A stretch of DNA of 24,179 nucleotides from an uncultured Akkermansia sp. (GCA_904501915.1 CAJGCV010000023.1:1-24179); one strand, 5' to 3'; shown: positions 16,573 through 23,288, numbered from the stretch's first letter. The notes: generated by a model from the sequence alone, not told the origin. Made by a program: numbers and translations.

Positions 16573-16896
16573 TCAGATACCGGACTCCACCAGAATGGTG
16601 GCCGCGCGGCGCACGCACTCCTGGCAGGGCACACGGTTGCACCCCTTGATTTCGCGGCAGGTTGAAGCGCCATTAGCCGCCACAAACGCAGCCAGTATAG
16701 CAGCAGCCTTCTCCGGTGCCACCTGCATGGCTCCATACAAAGCACCGCAGATACCCTCCGGCGCACGACCACCGCCACAACTGGCCATGGGTTCCACTAA
16801 ATCCTCACGCCCGAAAGCGGCGCACACCGTCTGGGCGCAGTTGTACATATACGGTTTCTGGCGGAAAGTGGCAAGAGCTTGTTCAACGCGATTCAT
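16573..16896 (-). CDS. C_GCAxxG_C_C family protein (putative redox-active)
   Basis: This 107-residue protein starts at MNRVEQALATFRQ (ATG 16896-16894); an in-frame ATG at 16953 would add 19 residues overlapping nadE and the promoter. The Cys pattern defines the family: YNCAQTVCAAFG near residues 17-28, CGGGRAPEGICGALYG at about 40-55 (the GCAxxG-like block), then TCREIKGCN and PCQEC near the C-terminus. In other bacteria this family is suspected of redox or metal-cofactor chemistry, but the activity is not established. It follows nadE by 32 bp and has its own promoter that borrows the nadE stop codon. The tail-like gene lies downstream on the same strand. Confidence 0.82.
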   Translation of the reverse strand: MNRVEQALATFRQKPYMYNCAQTVCAAFGREDLVEPMASCGGGRAPEGICGALYGAMQVAPEKAAAILAAFVAANGASTCREIKGCNRVPCQECVRRAATILVESGI

Positions 16897-16902
16897 ATCA
16901 CT

Positions 16903-16932
16903 AAAATAGCACAGTCCGGGGTGTAGTGTCAA
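16903..16932 (-). promoter_or_regulatory. Leaderless promoter of the C_GCAxxG gene, overlapping the nadE stop
   Basis: TTGACA (16932-16927) contains the TGA stop of nadE (16931-16929). TATTTT (16908-16903) follows after 18 bp, or CTATTT after 17. The ATG at 16896 is only 6 nt after the -10, so the transcript would begin at or next to the start codon. Confidence 0.6.
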
Positions 16933-18848
16933 GAGTTCCAGAGCTTGCCGCACACATCCGTAGGCATGCGCCAGTCTCCACGCGGTGAAAGCGCTATTGT
17001 GCCTACCTTCGGGCCATCGGGCACACAGGTGCGCTTGAACTGCTGGGAGAAGAAGCGGCGCAGGAAGGTGCGCAACGTACTTTCCACCAGCGCTTCATCA
17101 TACTCACCGGCAAAGGCATGCAGTGCCAGGTGGCGCAGTTTCTCCGGCTCTGCTCCGTATTTGATGAAGTGGTAGAGGAAGAAGTCGTGCAGGTCATACG
17201 GCCCGAGGATTTCCTCGGTTTTCTGGTCAATGCGGCCATCATCTGCCGGCGGCAGCAGCTCCGGGCTCACCGGCGTGGCATTCACATCACGCAGCACCTC
17301 TGCCAGCTCAGGTTCAGACTGTGTGGCGGCATATTCAATCAGGCAGCGGATAAGGGATTTCGGGATGGAACAATTCACCCCGTACATGCTCATGTGGTCG
17401 CCATTATAGGTAGCCCACCCCAGCGCAATTTCCGACAAATCGCCCGTACCCACCACCATGCCGCCTGTCTTATTTGCCAGGTTCATGAGCAGCTTTGTGC
17501 GCTCTCGCGCCTGCACATTCTCATAGGTATTAGTGCGCAGCGCGGGGTCAAAGTCAAGGTCTTTGAAGTGCAGGAGGCATGCCTCCTTGATATTCACCTC
17601 CTTGAACGTGCAGCCCAGCAGCTGAATCATCTTCACAGCGTTGTTGTACGTGCGCCCCGTCGTGCCGAAACCGGGCATCGTCAGCGCCAGTACGCAATCA
17701 TTACTGCGTCCCAGCAGCTTGCATGCCCGGTCGCACACCAGCAGCGCCAGCGTGCTGTCCAACCCGCCGGAAACACCAATGACCAACGTCCTGGCATACG
17801 CGCATTCAATACGCTTGGCAAGCGCTGCCGCCTGGATGTTGAGAATCTCCTCGCAACGGGCGGGTGCATCCGGACCACACGGCACAAAGGGACGCGCCGG
17901 CAGATACGCATACGCCAGATCACAAGGTTTGGGCTCCACTCTGCAGGGCACCAGCCGCATGGCCGGCCACTCCGCCTGCAGCAGATTCTCGCAGAACGAA
18001 CTCTCGCTCAACCTGGCCGCCGCAAGGCGCTGCATGTCCACATCGGCATAGATGATGCTGAGCTCCCGGTCAAACGGCGTATTCTGCACCGCCATGCGGC
18101 CATTCACCGCAATGTACGAAGCCCCGCCACACACGCCATCCTGCGTACTTTCACCCACACCGGCACCGGCGCGCACATACGCCGCCACGCAACTGCCACT
18201 GCGGGCCTGCACCAGATTGCGGGTGTATTCGGCACGGCCGGCCAGAGCCAGCTCCGCAGCAGGATTCAGAATCACGCGCGCCCCCTGCATGGCCAGGCGG
18301 GTAGACGGCGGCAGCAGAGCCGCGGCATCAGCCCCGATTTCCACCCCGAAACTCAACCCCTCCCCGGCATCAAACACAAGGTCCGTGCCGATGGGGATGC
18401 AGAAGAAATCCCCCATCATGCCCACCTCGGTGCGGCTGAGCATGGCAGCAGGTGAAAACTGGCGGCGTTCGTAACATTCCCGCTTGTCCGGAATGATGCT
18501 CTTAGGCACAAAACCACGCAACACACCACCCTGCACCACGGCAGCCACATTATAAAGCTTGTCGTCCAGCAAAAGGGGCAGCCCCACCACAGAAACCAAC
18601 GGCAGCTCGCGCGTTTCCTCTGCAAAACGCAACAACGCAGCCTCCGCAGCCTTCAGCAGGCGCGGCTGGTAGAACAAATCGGCACAGCTGGCAGAAGTAA
18701 TGCACAACTCCGGAAACACCACCACCGCAGCGCCCCCGGCGGCCGCCGTCCTGGCGGCTGCCACCAGCTCATTCGTATTAAAATCCACATCTGCCACGCG
18801 CACTCGCGGAGTCGCTGCAGCCAGGCGGTAGTATCCGTACGTACTCAT
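16929..18848 (-). CDS. nadE: NAD+ synthetase with an apparently inactivated glutaminase domain
   Basis: A 639-residue two-domain protein of the glutamine-dependent NadE class, making NAD+ from deamido-NAD+. The N-terminal nitrilase-like domain (about 1-290) keeps Glu in VVFPELCITSA and Lys in VPKSIIPDKRECYERRQF. The catalytic Cys of the EICEDxW block is replaced: the protein reads FGVEIGADAAALLPPSTRLAM (codon GGG). The downstream NLSASN block is also altered (NPAAEL). The synthetase domain is intact: IGVSGGLDSTLALL P-loop, LTMPGFGTTGRTYNNA, VVGTGDLSEIALGWATYNGDHMSMYGVN and IDQKTEEILGPYDLHDFFLYH. It probably uses free ammonia or ammonia from a partner. It has its own promoter and is divergent from merR. 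Confidence 0.92.
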   Translation of the reverse strand: MSTYGYYRLAAATPRVRVADVDFNTNELVAAARTAAAGGAAVVVFPELCITSASCADLFYQPRLLKAAEAALLRFAEETRELPLVSVVGLPLLLDDKLYNVAAVVQGGVLRGFVPKSIIPDKRECYERRQFSPAAMLSRTEVGMMGDFFCIPIGTDLVFDAGEGLSFGVEIGADAAALLPPSTRLAMQGARVILNPAAELALAGRAEYTRNLVQARSGSCVAAYVRAGAGVGESTQDGVCGGASYIAVNGRMAVQNTPFDRELSIIYADVDMQRLAAARLSESSFCENLLQAEWPAMRLVPCRVEPKPCDLAYAYLPARPFVPCGPDAPARCEEILNIQAAALAKRIECAYARTLVIGVSGGLDSTLALLVCDRACKLLGRSNDCVLALTMPGFGTTGRTYNNAVKMIQLLGCTFKEVNIKEACLLHFKDLDFDPALRTNTYENVQARERTKLLMNLANKTGGMVVGTGDLSEIALGWATYNGDHMSMYGVNCSIPKSLIRCLIEYAATQSEPELAEVLRDVNATPVSPELLPPADDGRIDQKTEEILGPYDLHDFFLYHFIKYGAEPEKLRHLALHAFAGEYDEALVESTLRTFLRRFFSQQFKRTCVPDGPKVGTIALSPRGDWRMPTDVCGKLWNS

Positions 18849-18862
18849 ATGAATCTGCGCCT

Positions 18863-18890
18863 ATTCTGACAGATTGGCACCGAATGTCAA
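18863..18890 (-). promoter_or_regulatory. Promoter of nadE
   Basis: On the minus strand TTGACA (18890-18885), a 16-bp spacer and CAGAAT (18868-18863) lie 14 nt before the ATG. The leader would be about 7 nt with no Shine-Dalgarno sequence. Confidence 0.6.
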
Positions 18891-18976
18891 TCTCGTATTC
18901 TGCGCCTCCCGCCGCCTCCTGTATCATTTTTCATTATTTTTGAACAAAAAGCCCTCAGAACCATCCCATATTAAGC

Positions 18977-19005
18977 TTGACCGGACTCTAGAAATATGGC
19001 AAAAT
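18977..19005 (+). promoter_or_regulatory. Promoter of the merR-type regulator
   Basis: TTGACC (18977-18982), 17-bp spacer, CAAAAT (19000-19005). The ATG chosen for the regulator (19036) lies 30 nt after the -10, which excludes the in-frame upstream ATG at 18874. The spacer is not the 19-20 bp of classic MerR-activated promoters and has no clear dyad. Confidence 0.55.
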
Positions 19006-19035
19006 CCGGCATCAGTCTCTATACCGTCATCTGCT

Positions 19036-19578
19036 ATGAAATACAGCATTTCAGCACTATCCCGCAAGACCGGTCTCTCCATCCACACCCTGCGCTTTTA
19101 TGAGAAAGAAGGGCTGCTGCGGTACGTGGAACGCACAGAAACCGGCCGCCGCGTATATGGCGAAGCCAGTCTGGGATGCCTGCTTGGTGTACTGTGCATG
19201 AAACAGGCCGGCATGACCCTGCCGCAAATCAAAGCATTCATGGATGTCACCACAGAAGGCGTTACCACCCTGCCCAAGAGACTGGAAATGATGAAGAACG
19301 CCCGCGAGCAGCTCGCAAAAATGAAAGAGGACATCGAGCGTGGTCTCCAGCTGGCAGACTTCTTCATCAACGGCTGCAAGAGCGCACTGGAAGCGCACGA
19401 ACAAGGCGCCGACCCGGAAAAAGCCTTCCCCTACATCACGCGGAACGGCATCATCGAATTCCCGTTCATGATTACGGATGACGGGCGCCTGGAACCGGAC
19501 ACTCCACCCGAAGACTTTGAACCTGCCAAACGAATCCGCAAACCCAGAACCGTAACCAAACCCCAGAACAAGATATGA
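19036..19578 (+). CDS. MerR-family transcriptional regulator
   Basis: This 180-residue DNA-binding regulator starts at MKYSISALSRKTGLSIHTLR. That is the beginning of the MerR winged helix-turn-helix, followed by FYEKEGLLRYVERTETGRRVY (wing) and the family's LGVLCMKQAGMTLPQIKAFM. A coiled-coil dimerisation helix follows at about residues 75-115 (LPKRLEMMKNAREQLAKMKEDIERGL). The C-terminal part (about 115-180) is unusual: acidic, then Arg/Lys/Pro-rich, with no Cys cluster or multidrug-binding domain, so metal sensing is unlikely. Its TGA overlaps the ATG of a 45-residue membrane protein (ATGA at 19575-19578), suggesting joint function. Divergent nadE is a possible target. The effector is unknown. 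Confidence 0.88.
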   Translation: MKYSISALSRKTGLSIHTLRFYEKEGLLRYVERTETGRRVYGEASLGCLLGVLCMKQAGMTLPQIKAFMDVTTEGVTTLPKRLEMMKNAREQLAKMKEDIERGLQLADFFINGCKSALEAHEQGADPEKAFPYITRNGIIEFPFMITDDGRLEPDTPPEDFEPAKRIRKPRTVTKPQNKI

Positions 19579-19712
19579 AAGAGTTTGCCAAATGGGCACC
19601 CCTTGGCGGAGCGCTCTGCCTTATCGTAGCTGCTGTCATCATCGCCCGCAACTCCCGCCGCGATGTAAAGGAAATTTACAGCATGATTGACCGCTACGAC
19701 CGCATGAGATAA
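19575..19712 (+). CDS. 45-residue single-pass membrane microprotein
   Basis: The short open frame begins with the ATG that overlaps the regulator's stop (ATGA) and ends TAA at 19710-19712. The product opens MKEFAKWAPLGGALCLIVAA. It has one hydrophobic helix at about residues 8-24 and then a charged tail, RNSRRDVKEIYSMIDRYDRM. The positive-inside rule would place the tail in the cytosol, where it could meet the MerR-type partner. Support comes from the perfect ATGA coupling, the sensible membrane-protein layout and the terminator starting 34 bp downstream. No family is recognised; too small for a confident homology call by eye. Confidence 0.65.
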   Translation: MKEFAKWAPLGGALCLIVAAVIIARNSRRDVKEIYSMIDRYDRMR

Positions 19713-19745
19713 CCCTCACGCCTGTTTCGTCTCTTTTTTGCATGC

Positions 19746-19781
19746 ATGCGTTGCCTGACCACCAGGCAACGCATTTTGTTT
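19746..19781 (+). terminator. Intrinsic terminator of the merR operon
   Basis: Perfect 12-bp stem ATGCGTTGCCTG / CAGGCAACGCAT (19746-19757 with 19763-19774), 5-nt loop, then TTTTGTTT on the plus strand. The opposite orientation has no U-tract, so it serves the merR side. Confidence 0.85.
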
Positions 19782-19794
19782 GACAAACTCCCCT

Positions 19795-20862
19795 TCAGCC
19801 GTCTTCATTTCCATCATCGCGTACAGTAAACGACAGGATATCCGCCTCGCTTCCCTGGCGGATTTTGCTACCCCAGGCAGCATCTGCCAGCAGCGCACGC
19901 CCCACGGAAACCAGGTCAAACTCACCGGCACGCATCCGCCGCACCACGTACTCCACCCGGAGACCGGGGAGTCCCACCCCGTCCTCCACTATCACAGGGC
20001 GCTGCGTCAGCAGCCGCGTCCACCCGCCAAGCCCCAGCGGACTGCCGGAAAACGCAGGTCCCTGCCCGCCACAGGCAAACATATCCACCCCCGCCTCACA
20101 GAGCACATGCAGAAAAGCCTCCAGCTCAGCCGGCGTATGCGCCAGCGCACCAGCCCGGCTGCCCACCCCGCCTTGCGAAAAACGGAAGATAACCGGAAAG
20201 CGCCGGCCCACCGCCTTGCGCACAGCATGCACCACCTCACAGGCAAAGCGGGCACGTGCCACAATATCCCCACCATATTCATCATGCCGGTGGTTTGTCT
20301 CCGGCCTCAGAAACTGGTCAATCAACCCGGCATCTCCGCCATTTATCACCACCGCATCAAAACCCAGCCGCCGGGCAGCATCCGCCCCCGCAGCAAAGGC
20401 CTGCACCACCGTGCGGATACGCTCCCGGCTCATGGATTCGCCACAGTGTTTCAACGTATCCGGCGCAATACCAGAAGGCCCGATAGCCGGCAATGCCGGG
20501 TATCGCCGCATACCTGCATGACTCAACAGGGGCGCCATACAGCACCCCAGGCCATGCACAGCACGGCAGATTGATTTCCAGGCACGCAGCGCCTCGCCAC
20601 CATAAAAACACACCTTACCCTCATCCGCAGCAGCGGCAGCATCATTCACCGCCACCGGCTCGGTCACAATCAACCCCAGCTGGTGCACCGCCCGCTGTTC
20701 ATAATACGCCAGCATCTCAGGCGTTGGCACACCACGGCGCGCCAGCAAACGCGGCAGCGATGACATCACCAGCCGGGTGCGCAAGTTCAGTTTCCGGTGC
20801 AGAAACGGCGTAAAAAGCCAGTCAATTTCTCGAATGCTCAGTTCTGTGCTTGCCTTGTCCAT
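19795..20862 (-). CDS. Old-Yellow-Enzyme/2,4-dienoyl-CoA reductase-type flavoprotein with altered active site
   Basis: A 355-residue TIM-barrel flavoprotein of the NADH:flavin oxidoreductase family. Recognisable blocks are LFTPFLHRKLNLRTRLVMS, LLSHAGMRR near residues 112-120, IDQFLRPETNHRHDEYGGD near 201-219, the FRFSQGG strand, and the FMN-phosphate region SVGRALLADAAW near the end. The catalytic block that in the family reads HGAHGYL reads NGGDAGL here. Both substrate-binding His and the proton-donating Tyr are therefore missing, while FMN-binding features remain. It is monocistronic and divergent from ompH, with a leaderless promoter. It lacks the C-terminal FeS/FAD extension of dienoyl reductases. 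The substrate is unknown and activity may be changed or lost. Confidence 0.83.
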   Translation of the reverse strand: MDKASTELSIREIDWLFTPFLHRKLNLRTRLVMSSLPRLLARRGVPTPEMLAYYEQRAVHQLGLIVTEPVAVNDAAAAADEGKVCFYGGEALRAWKSICRAVHGLGCCMAPLLSHAGMRRYPALPAIGPSGIAPDTLKHCGESMSRERIRTVVQAFAAGADAARRLGFDAVVINGGDAGLIDQFLRPETNHRHDEYGGDIVARARFACEVVHAVRKAVGRRFPVIFRFSQGGVGSRAGALAHTPAELEAFLHVLCEAGVDMFACGGQGPAFSGSPLGLGGWTRLLTQRPVIVEDGVGLPGLRVEYVVRRMRAGEFDLVSVGRALLADAAWGSKIRQGSEADILSFTVRDDGNEDG

Positions 20863-20868
20863 GCTCGC

Positions 20869-20897
20869 AATGTAGCAACGCAGACACTACCATTCAA
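20869..20897 (-). promoter_or_regulatory. Leaderless promoter of the flavoprotein gene
   Basis: On the minus strand TTGAAT (20897-20892), 17-bp spacer, TACATT (20874-20869). Only 6 nt separate the -10 from the ATG at 20862. Confidence 0.5.
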
Positions 20898-20961
20898 GAA
20901 GTTAGAATAACAATTCCGCCACAATATGACAATAAACCACTCCTGTGGACACAACGTTTTC

Positions 20962-20989
20962 TTGACTTAATTTGAACGACCGTTAGAAT
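20962..20989 (+). promoter_or_regulatory. Promoter of ompH-lpxD
   Basis: TTGACT (20962-20967), 16-bp spacer, TAGAAT (20984-20989). The leader is about 18 nt and holds no Shine-Dalgarno sequence. A second TAGAAT at 20903-20908 has no partner -35. Confidence 0.65.
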
Positions 20990-21013
20990 AAAAACATCTT
21001 AAACCTCACCATT

Positions 21014-21652
21014 ATGAAGTTCCCCATTATTTCAACCGCCATCGTAACCCTGGCTGCGCTCACCGCTACTGCACAGGCCGAGCTTAAGATTGTTTCTGTG
21101 AACGTGCAGGAACTTTACACCAAGTTCTACAAGCGTTTCGACACCGAAACAACCCTCCAGAAGCACCTGGCTGAAATCAAGGCAGACATCAAGACCCGTG
21201 AGGACAAGCTCCGCGCCCTCCAGGCTGAGCTCAAGAAGATTCAGGACAAGTACGACTCCAGCCTTTCCGACTCTGCCGTAGCCAAGCTCCGCGAGCAGTA
21301 CCAGGCCAAGGCAAACGAACTCAAGGCCGCTGACCAGGAAATGAAAGACTTCGTGCAGCGCCGCGAAGTTGCTTTCCGCGAACTCCGCAACAGCGAAATG
21401 CGCCTCCTCATGGAAGAAGTGCAGACCGCCATCAACACCGTGGCTGACCAGAAAGGCACCGACATCGTCATCGACTCCGGCGCCATCTCCCCCCAGCCCC
21501 AGATTGGCGTCGGCACCCGCGTATTCCCCTTCATGAAGAAAGACATCGACCTCACCCCCGAAGTGCTTAAGCAGCTCAACGCCGGCGCACCCCAGGGCTT
21601 CGACCCCGATGCCGAACTCAAGCGCCTCTACGGCACCCCTGAGTCCAAGTAA
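21014..21652 (+). CDS. ompH: OmpH/Skp-family periplasmic chaperone
   Basis: This 212-residue protein escorts outer-membrane proteins across the periplasm to the Bam machinery. The signal peptide MKFPIISTAIVTLAALTATA ends with AQA at residues 20-22. The Skp core follows: IVSVNVQELYTKFYKRFDTE, then two long charged helices at about 45-135 (KHLAEIKADIKTREDKLRAL, AKANELKAADQEMKDFVQRR), the tentacles of the trimer. A body segment with VADQKGTDIVIDSGA follows. A C-terminal extension of about 45 residues beyond the usual Skp end (FPFMKKDIDLTPEVLKQLNA) is present. lpxD starts 30 bp downstream, the widespread ompH-lpxD pairing of outer-membrane biogenesis genes. Neither bamA nor fabZ/lpxA flank it here. 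Confidence 0.88.
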   Translation: MKFPIISTAIVTLAALTATAQAELKIVSVNVQELYTKFYKRFDTETTLQKHLAEIKADIKTREDKLRALQAELKKIQDKYDSSLSDSAVAKLREQYQAKANELKAADQEMKDFVQRREVAFRELRNSEMRLLMEEVQTAINTVADQKGTDIVIDSGAISPQPQIGVGTRVFPFMKKDIDLTPEVLKQLNAGAPQGFDPDAELKRLYGTPESK

Positions 21653-21682
21653 CCTTTAACCCCATTCACCCCCGAGCTTACC

Positions 21683-22756
21683 ATGAACCTCACTCTCTCA
21701 GACGTTCTCAAGCTCACCGGTGGCAAACTTATCAACGAGCCGGCTCCGGAGATTGAAATCTCCGGAGTCGCTACGTTGGATAGCGCATGCGCCGGCGAGA
21801 TTGCCTTCCTGGGCAACGAAAAATACTTCAACGACTTCCTGGCCACCAAGGCCAGCGCCGTGCTGGTGCCCCCGGCACTCCCGCAATACCCGGAAGGCGT
21901 CGTATTCATCGAAGTGGAAAACCCCTCCCTTTCCTTCAACGCACTGGTTGCCCACTTCATGAAAGCCAGCACAGACTTCGTGCCCGGCATTCACCCCACC
22001 GCTGTGGTAGACCCCACCGCCAAACTTGACCCCGCCAAGGTTCGCGTAGGCCCCAACGCCGTAGTTGAAGCCGACGCCGAAATCGGAGACGGCACCGACA
22101 TCGGCCCCGGCTGCGTCATCTGCAAAGCCGTCAAGATGGGCGAAAACTGCAAACTCTACCCGAAGGTAGTCATCCGCGAGCGCTGCATCCTGGGCAAGCA
22201 CGTCGTCATCCAGCCCGGCGCCGTCATCGGCGGCGATGGTTTCGGCTTCCTTCTCAACAAGGAAACCGGTCGCTACGACACCATCGACCAGGTCGGCATC
22301 GTTGAAATCGGCGACTTCGTTGACATCGGTGCCAACACCACCGTTGACCGCGCACGCTTCGGCCGCACCGTCATCGGCGAAGGCACCAAACTCGACAACC
22401 AGATTCAGATTGGCCACAACGTCACCATGGGCAAACACTGCGTCATGTGCGCCCAGAGCGGCATCGCCGGCAGCACACACGTAGGCAACTACGTCACCAT
22501 CGCAGCCCAGTGCGGCATCACCGGCCACATCAAGATTGAAGACAAGGTCGTCGTAGCCGCACGCTCCGGTGTCATGAACAACCTGGAAGAAGGCAAAACC
22601 TACTGGGGTGCCCCCGCCGTCCCCTATGGCGATGCCGCACGCCAGTTTGCCGCCATGCGCAAACTCCCGGAAGCCTTCAAGGAACTCCGCGCCCTCAAAG
22701 CCAAGGCCGAGGAAATCCAGGAGCTCATCAACCAGGCACTCGCCGAGCAGAACTGA
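21683..22756 (+). CDS. lpxD: UDP-3-O-acylglucosamine N-acyltransferase
   Basis: This 357-residue enzyme is the third step of lipid A synthesis: it adds the N-linked hydroxyacyl chain from acyl-ACP to UDP-3-O-acyl-glucosamine, in the cytosol. The N-terminal uridine-binding domain begins LTLSDVLKLTGGKLINEPAP. The left-handed beta-helix of hexapeptide repeats spans about residues 105-310 (for example IGDGTDIGPGCVI, KHVVIQPGAVIGGDGFGFL). The catalytic His is in DNQIQIGHNVTMG at about residue 244. A C-terminal helix follows, rich in Lys and Glu (LRALKAKAEEIQELINQAL). Length and repeat pattern are standard. It shares the ompH promoter and ends 29 bp before a strong terminator. It marks the organism as LPS-bearing. 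Confidence 0.95.
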   Translation: MNLTLSDVLKLTGGKLINEPAPEIEISGVATLDSACAGEIAFLGNEKYFNDFLATKASAVLVPPALPQYPEGVVFIEVENPSLSFNALVAHFMKASTDFVPGIHPTAVVDPTAKLDPAKVRVGPNAVVEADAEIGDGTDIGPGCVICKAVKMGENCKLYPKVVIRERCILGKHVVIQPGAVIGGDGFGFLLNKETGRYDTIDQVGIVEIGDFVDIGANTTVDRARFGRTVIGEGTKLDNQIQIGHNVTMGKHCVMCAQSGIAGSTHVGNYVTIAAQCGITGHIKIEDKVVVAARSGVMNNLEEGKTYWGAPAVPYGDAARQFAAMRKLPEAFKELRALKAKAEEIQELINQALAEQN

Positions 22757-22784
22757 TACTCTGCCCCCCCTTTTCAACACCCCA

Positions 22785-22820
22785 CGAGCGGTTCTGCACC
22801 ACCAGAGCCGCTCGTTTTTT
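22785..22820 (+). terminator. Intrinsic terminator after ompH-lpxD
   Basis: 12-bp stem (CGAGCGGTTCTG / CAGAGCCGCTCG, one G-U), 6-nt loop, six T at 22815-22820. Confidence 0.88.
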
Positions 22821-22883
22821 ATCCTCAGCCACCACATACACACAAAAAAGAACCAGCTTTTGCAAAAAAATCAAAAATTGGAC

Positions 22884-22912
22884 TTGCAAACCGCAACCAA
22901 ACCGTGTATATT
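22884..22912 (+). promoter_or_regulatory. Promoter of tRNA-His
   Basis: TTGCAA (22884-22889), 17-bp spacer, TATATT (22907-22912), 28 nt before the tRNA 5' end. Confidence 0.65.
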
Positions 22913-22940
22913 TGCTCCGCACGCTAGTGCGAACACCAAT

Positions 22941-23013
22941 GGTGGACGTAGTTCAGCGGTAGAGCCCCGGATTGTGGTTCCGGTTGTCGTGGGTTCGAAT
23001 CCCATCGTCCACC
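22941..23013 (+). tRNA. tRNA-His (anticodon GTG)
   Basis: Complete cloverleaf. The G at 22941 is the extra G-1 that marks tRNA-His and faces C73 at 23013. The acceptor stem is GTGGACG / CGTCCAC, the D stem GTTC/GAGC, and the anticodon stem CCGGA/TCCGG with loop TTGTGGT (anticodon GTG at 22974-22976). The T arm is GTGGG-TTCGAAT-CCCAT. The 3' CCA is not encoded (CCT follows), so it must be added enzymatically. It has its own promoter and terminator. Its last 16 bases plus one are repeated 296 bp downstream, consistent with use as an integration site. Confidence 0.96.
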
Positions 23014-23014
23014 C
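22998..23014 (+). repeat. Direct repeat copy 1 (tRNA-His 3' end, att-like)
   Basis: AATCCCATCGTCCACCC, identical to 23294-23310. It covers the 3' strand of the T stem and acceptor stem of the tRNA, the usual position of a tyrosine-recombinase attachment core. Confidence 0.7.
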
Positions 23015-23017
23015 CTA

Positions 23018-23059
23018 AACAAATAACCCGTGCCTGAAAAGGTGCGGGTTATTTGTTTT
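23018..23059. terminator. Bidirectional terminator after tRNA-His
   Basis: 17-bp stem (23018-23034 with 23041-23057) with two wobble pairs and loop TGAAAA. The AACAAAT side and TTTGTTTT side give a U-rich tail on the plus strand. Confidence 0.85.
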
Positions 23060-23078
23060 CAAGTGTCCTGATTCGAAG

Positions 23079-23288
23079 CCACGACAACCGCTCGCGGTTG
23101 TTGTGGGGATGAACTGCCGGTGGCAGTTCATCCGGCAGAGCCGCAGGGACACCTCCCTGCGGGCACCTTTGCGCCAGCAAAGGCTCAGCCGCGGCCCCGG
23201 AGGGGGAAGCCGACGGCCGTAAGGCTGGTTGGACAAACGGGTATACCGTTTGCCCCGCAAGGGGTGAGGATGCAATGGGGGTGCATCC
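23079..23288 (+). ncRNA. Candidate structured RNA or hairpin array, about nine consecutive stems
   Basis: Back-to-back stems fill 210 bp. H1 23079-23106 is 12 bp with one G-U. H2 23107-23133 is 12 bp perfect, loop GGT. H3 23141-23162 is 9 bp perfect. H4 23166-23183 is 7 bp, loop GCCA. H3 and H4 are enclosed by GGCAGAG/CTCAGCC (23134-23140 with 23184-23190, one A-A mismatch), giving a three-way junction. H5 is 23195-23206 (four G-C pairs). H6 is 23208-23226 (weaker). H7 23234-23252 is 7 bp, loop GTATA. H8 23253-23264 is CCCC-GCAA-GGGG with a GNRA tetraloop. H9 23268-23288 is 7 bp. The array is flanked by terminators at 23018-23059 and 23315-23360. No promoter or plausible protein is visible inside. 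Strand is not certain; a DNA-level role is possible. Confidence 0.5.

Larger units (their letters stand above)
22981..23090. repeat. Long imperfect palindrome: tRNA-His tail plus terminator facing an inverted copy
   Basis: The 21 nt at 22981-23001 (variable loop and T arm of tRNA-His) match the reverse complement of 23070-23090 at 20 of 21 positions. The terminator stem lies between as the inner part of the same palindrome (23018-23034 with 23041-23057). The right arm therefore looks like a second, convergent tRNA 3' half, but its T stem no longer pairs and no acceptor stem exists. Confidence 0.75.

Noticed and set aside
17118..18455. 445-codon plus-strand frame opposite nadE
   Set aside because: It lies wholly within nadE, with a composition typical of an antisense shadow and no motif.
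18977..19005. MerR-type self-activated promoter with an operator dyad
   Set aside because: The spacer is 17 bp, not 19-20, and no convincing inverted repeat is present between the boxes.
21698..22843. 381-codon minus-strand frame, Gly/Asp/Val-rich with a repeat pattern
   Set aside because: The repeat pattern is the antisense image of the LpxD hexapeptide repeats; not an independent gene.
22608..23018. 136-codon plus-strand frame ending within tRNA-His
   Set aside because: It overlaps lpxD out of frame, crosses a strong terminator and ends in tRNA sequence; spurious.
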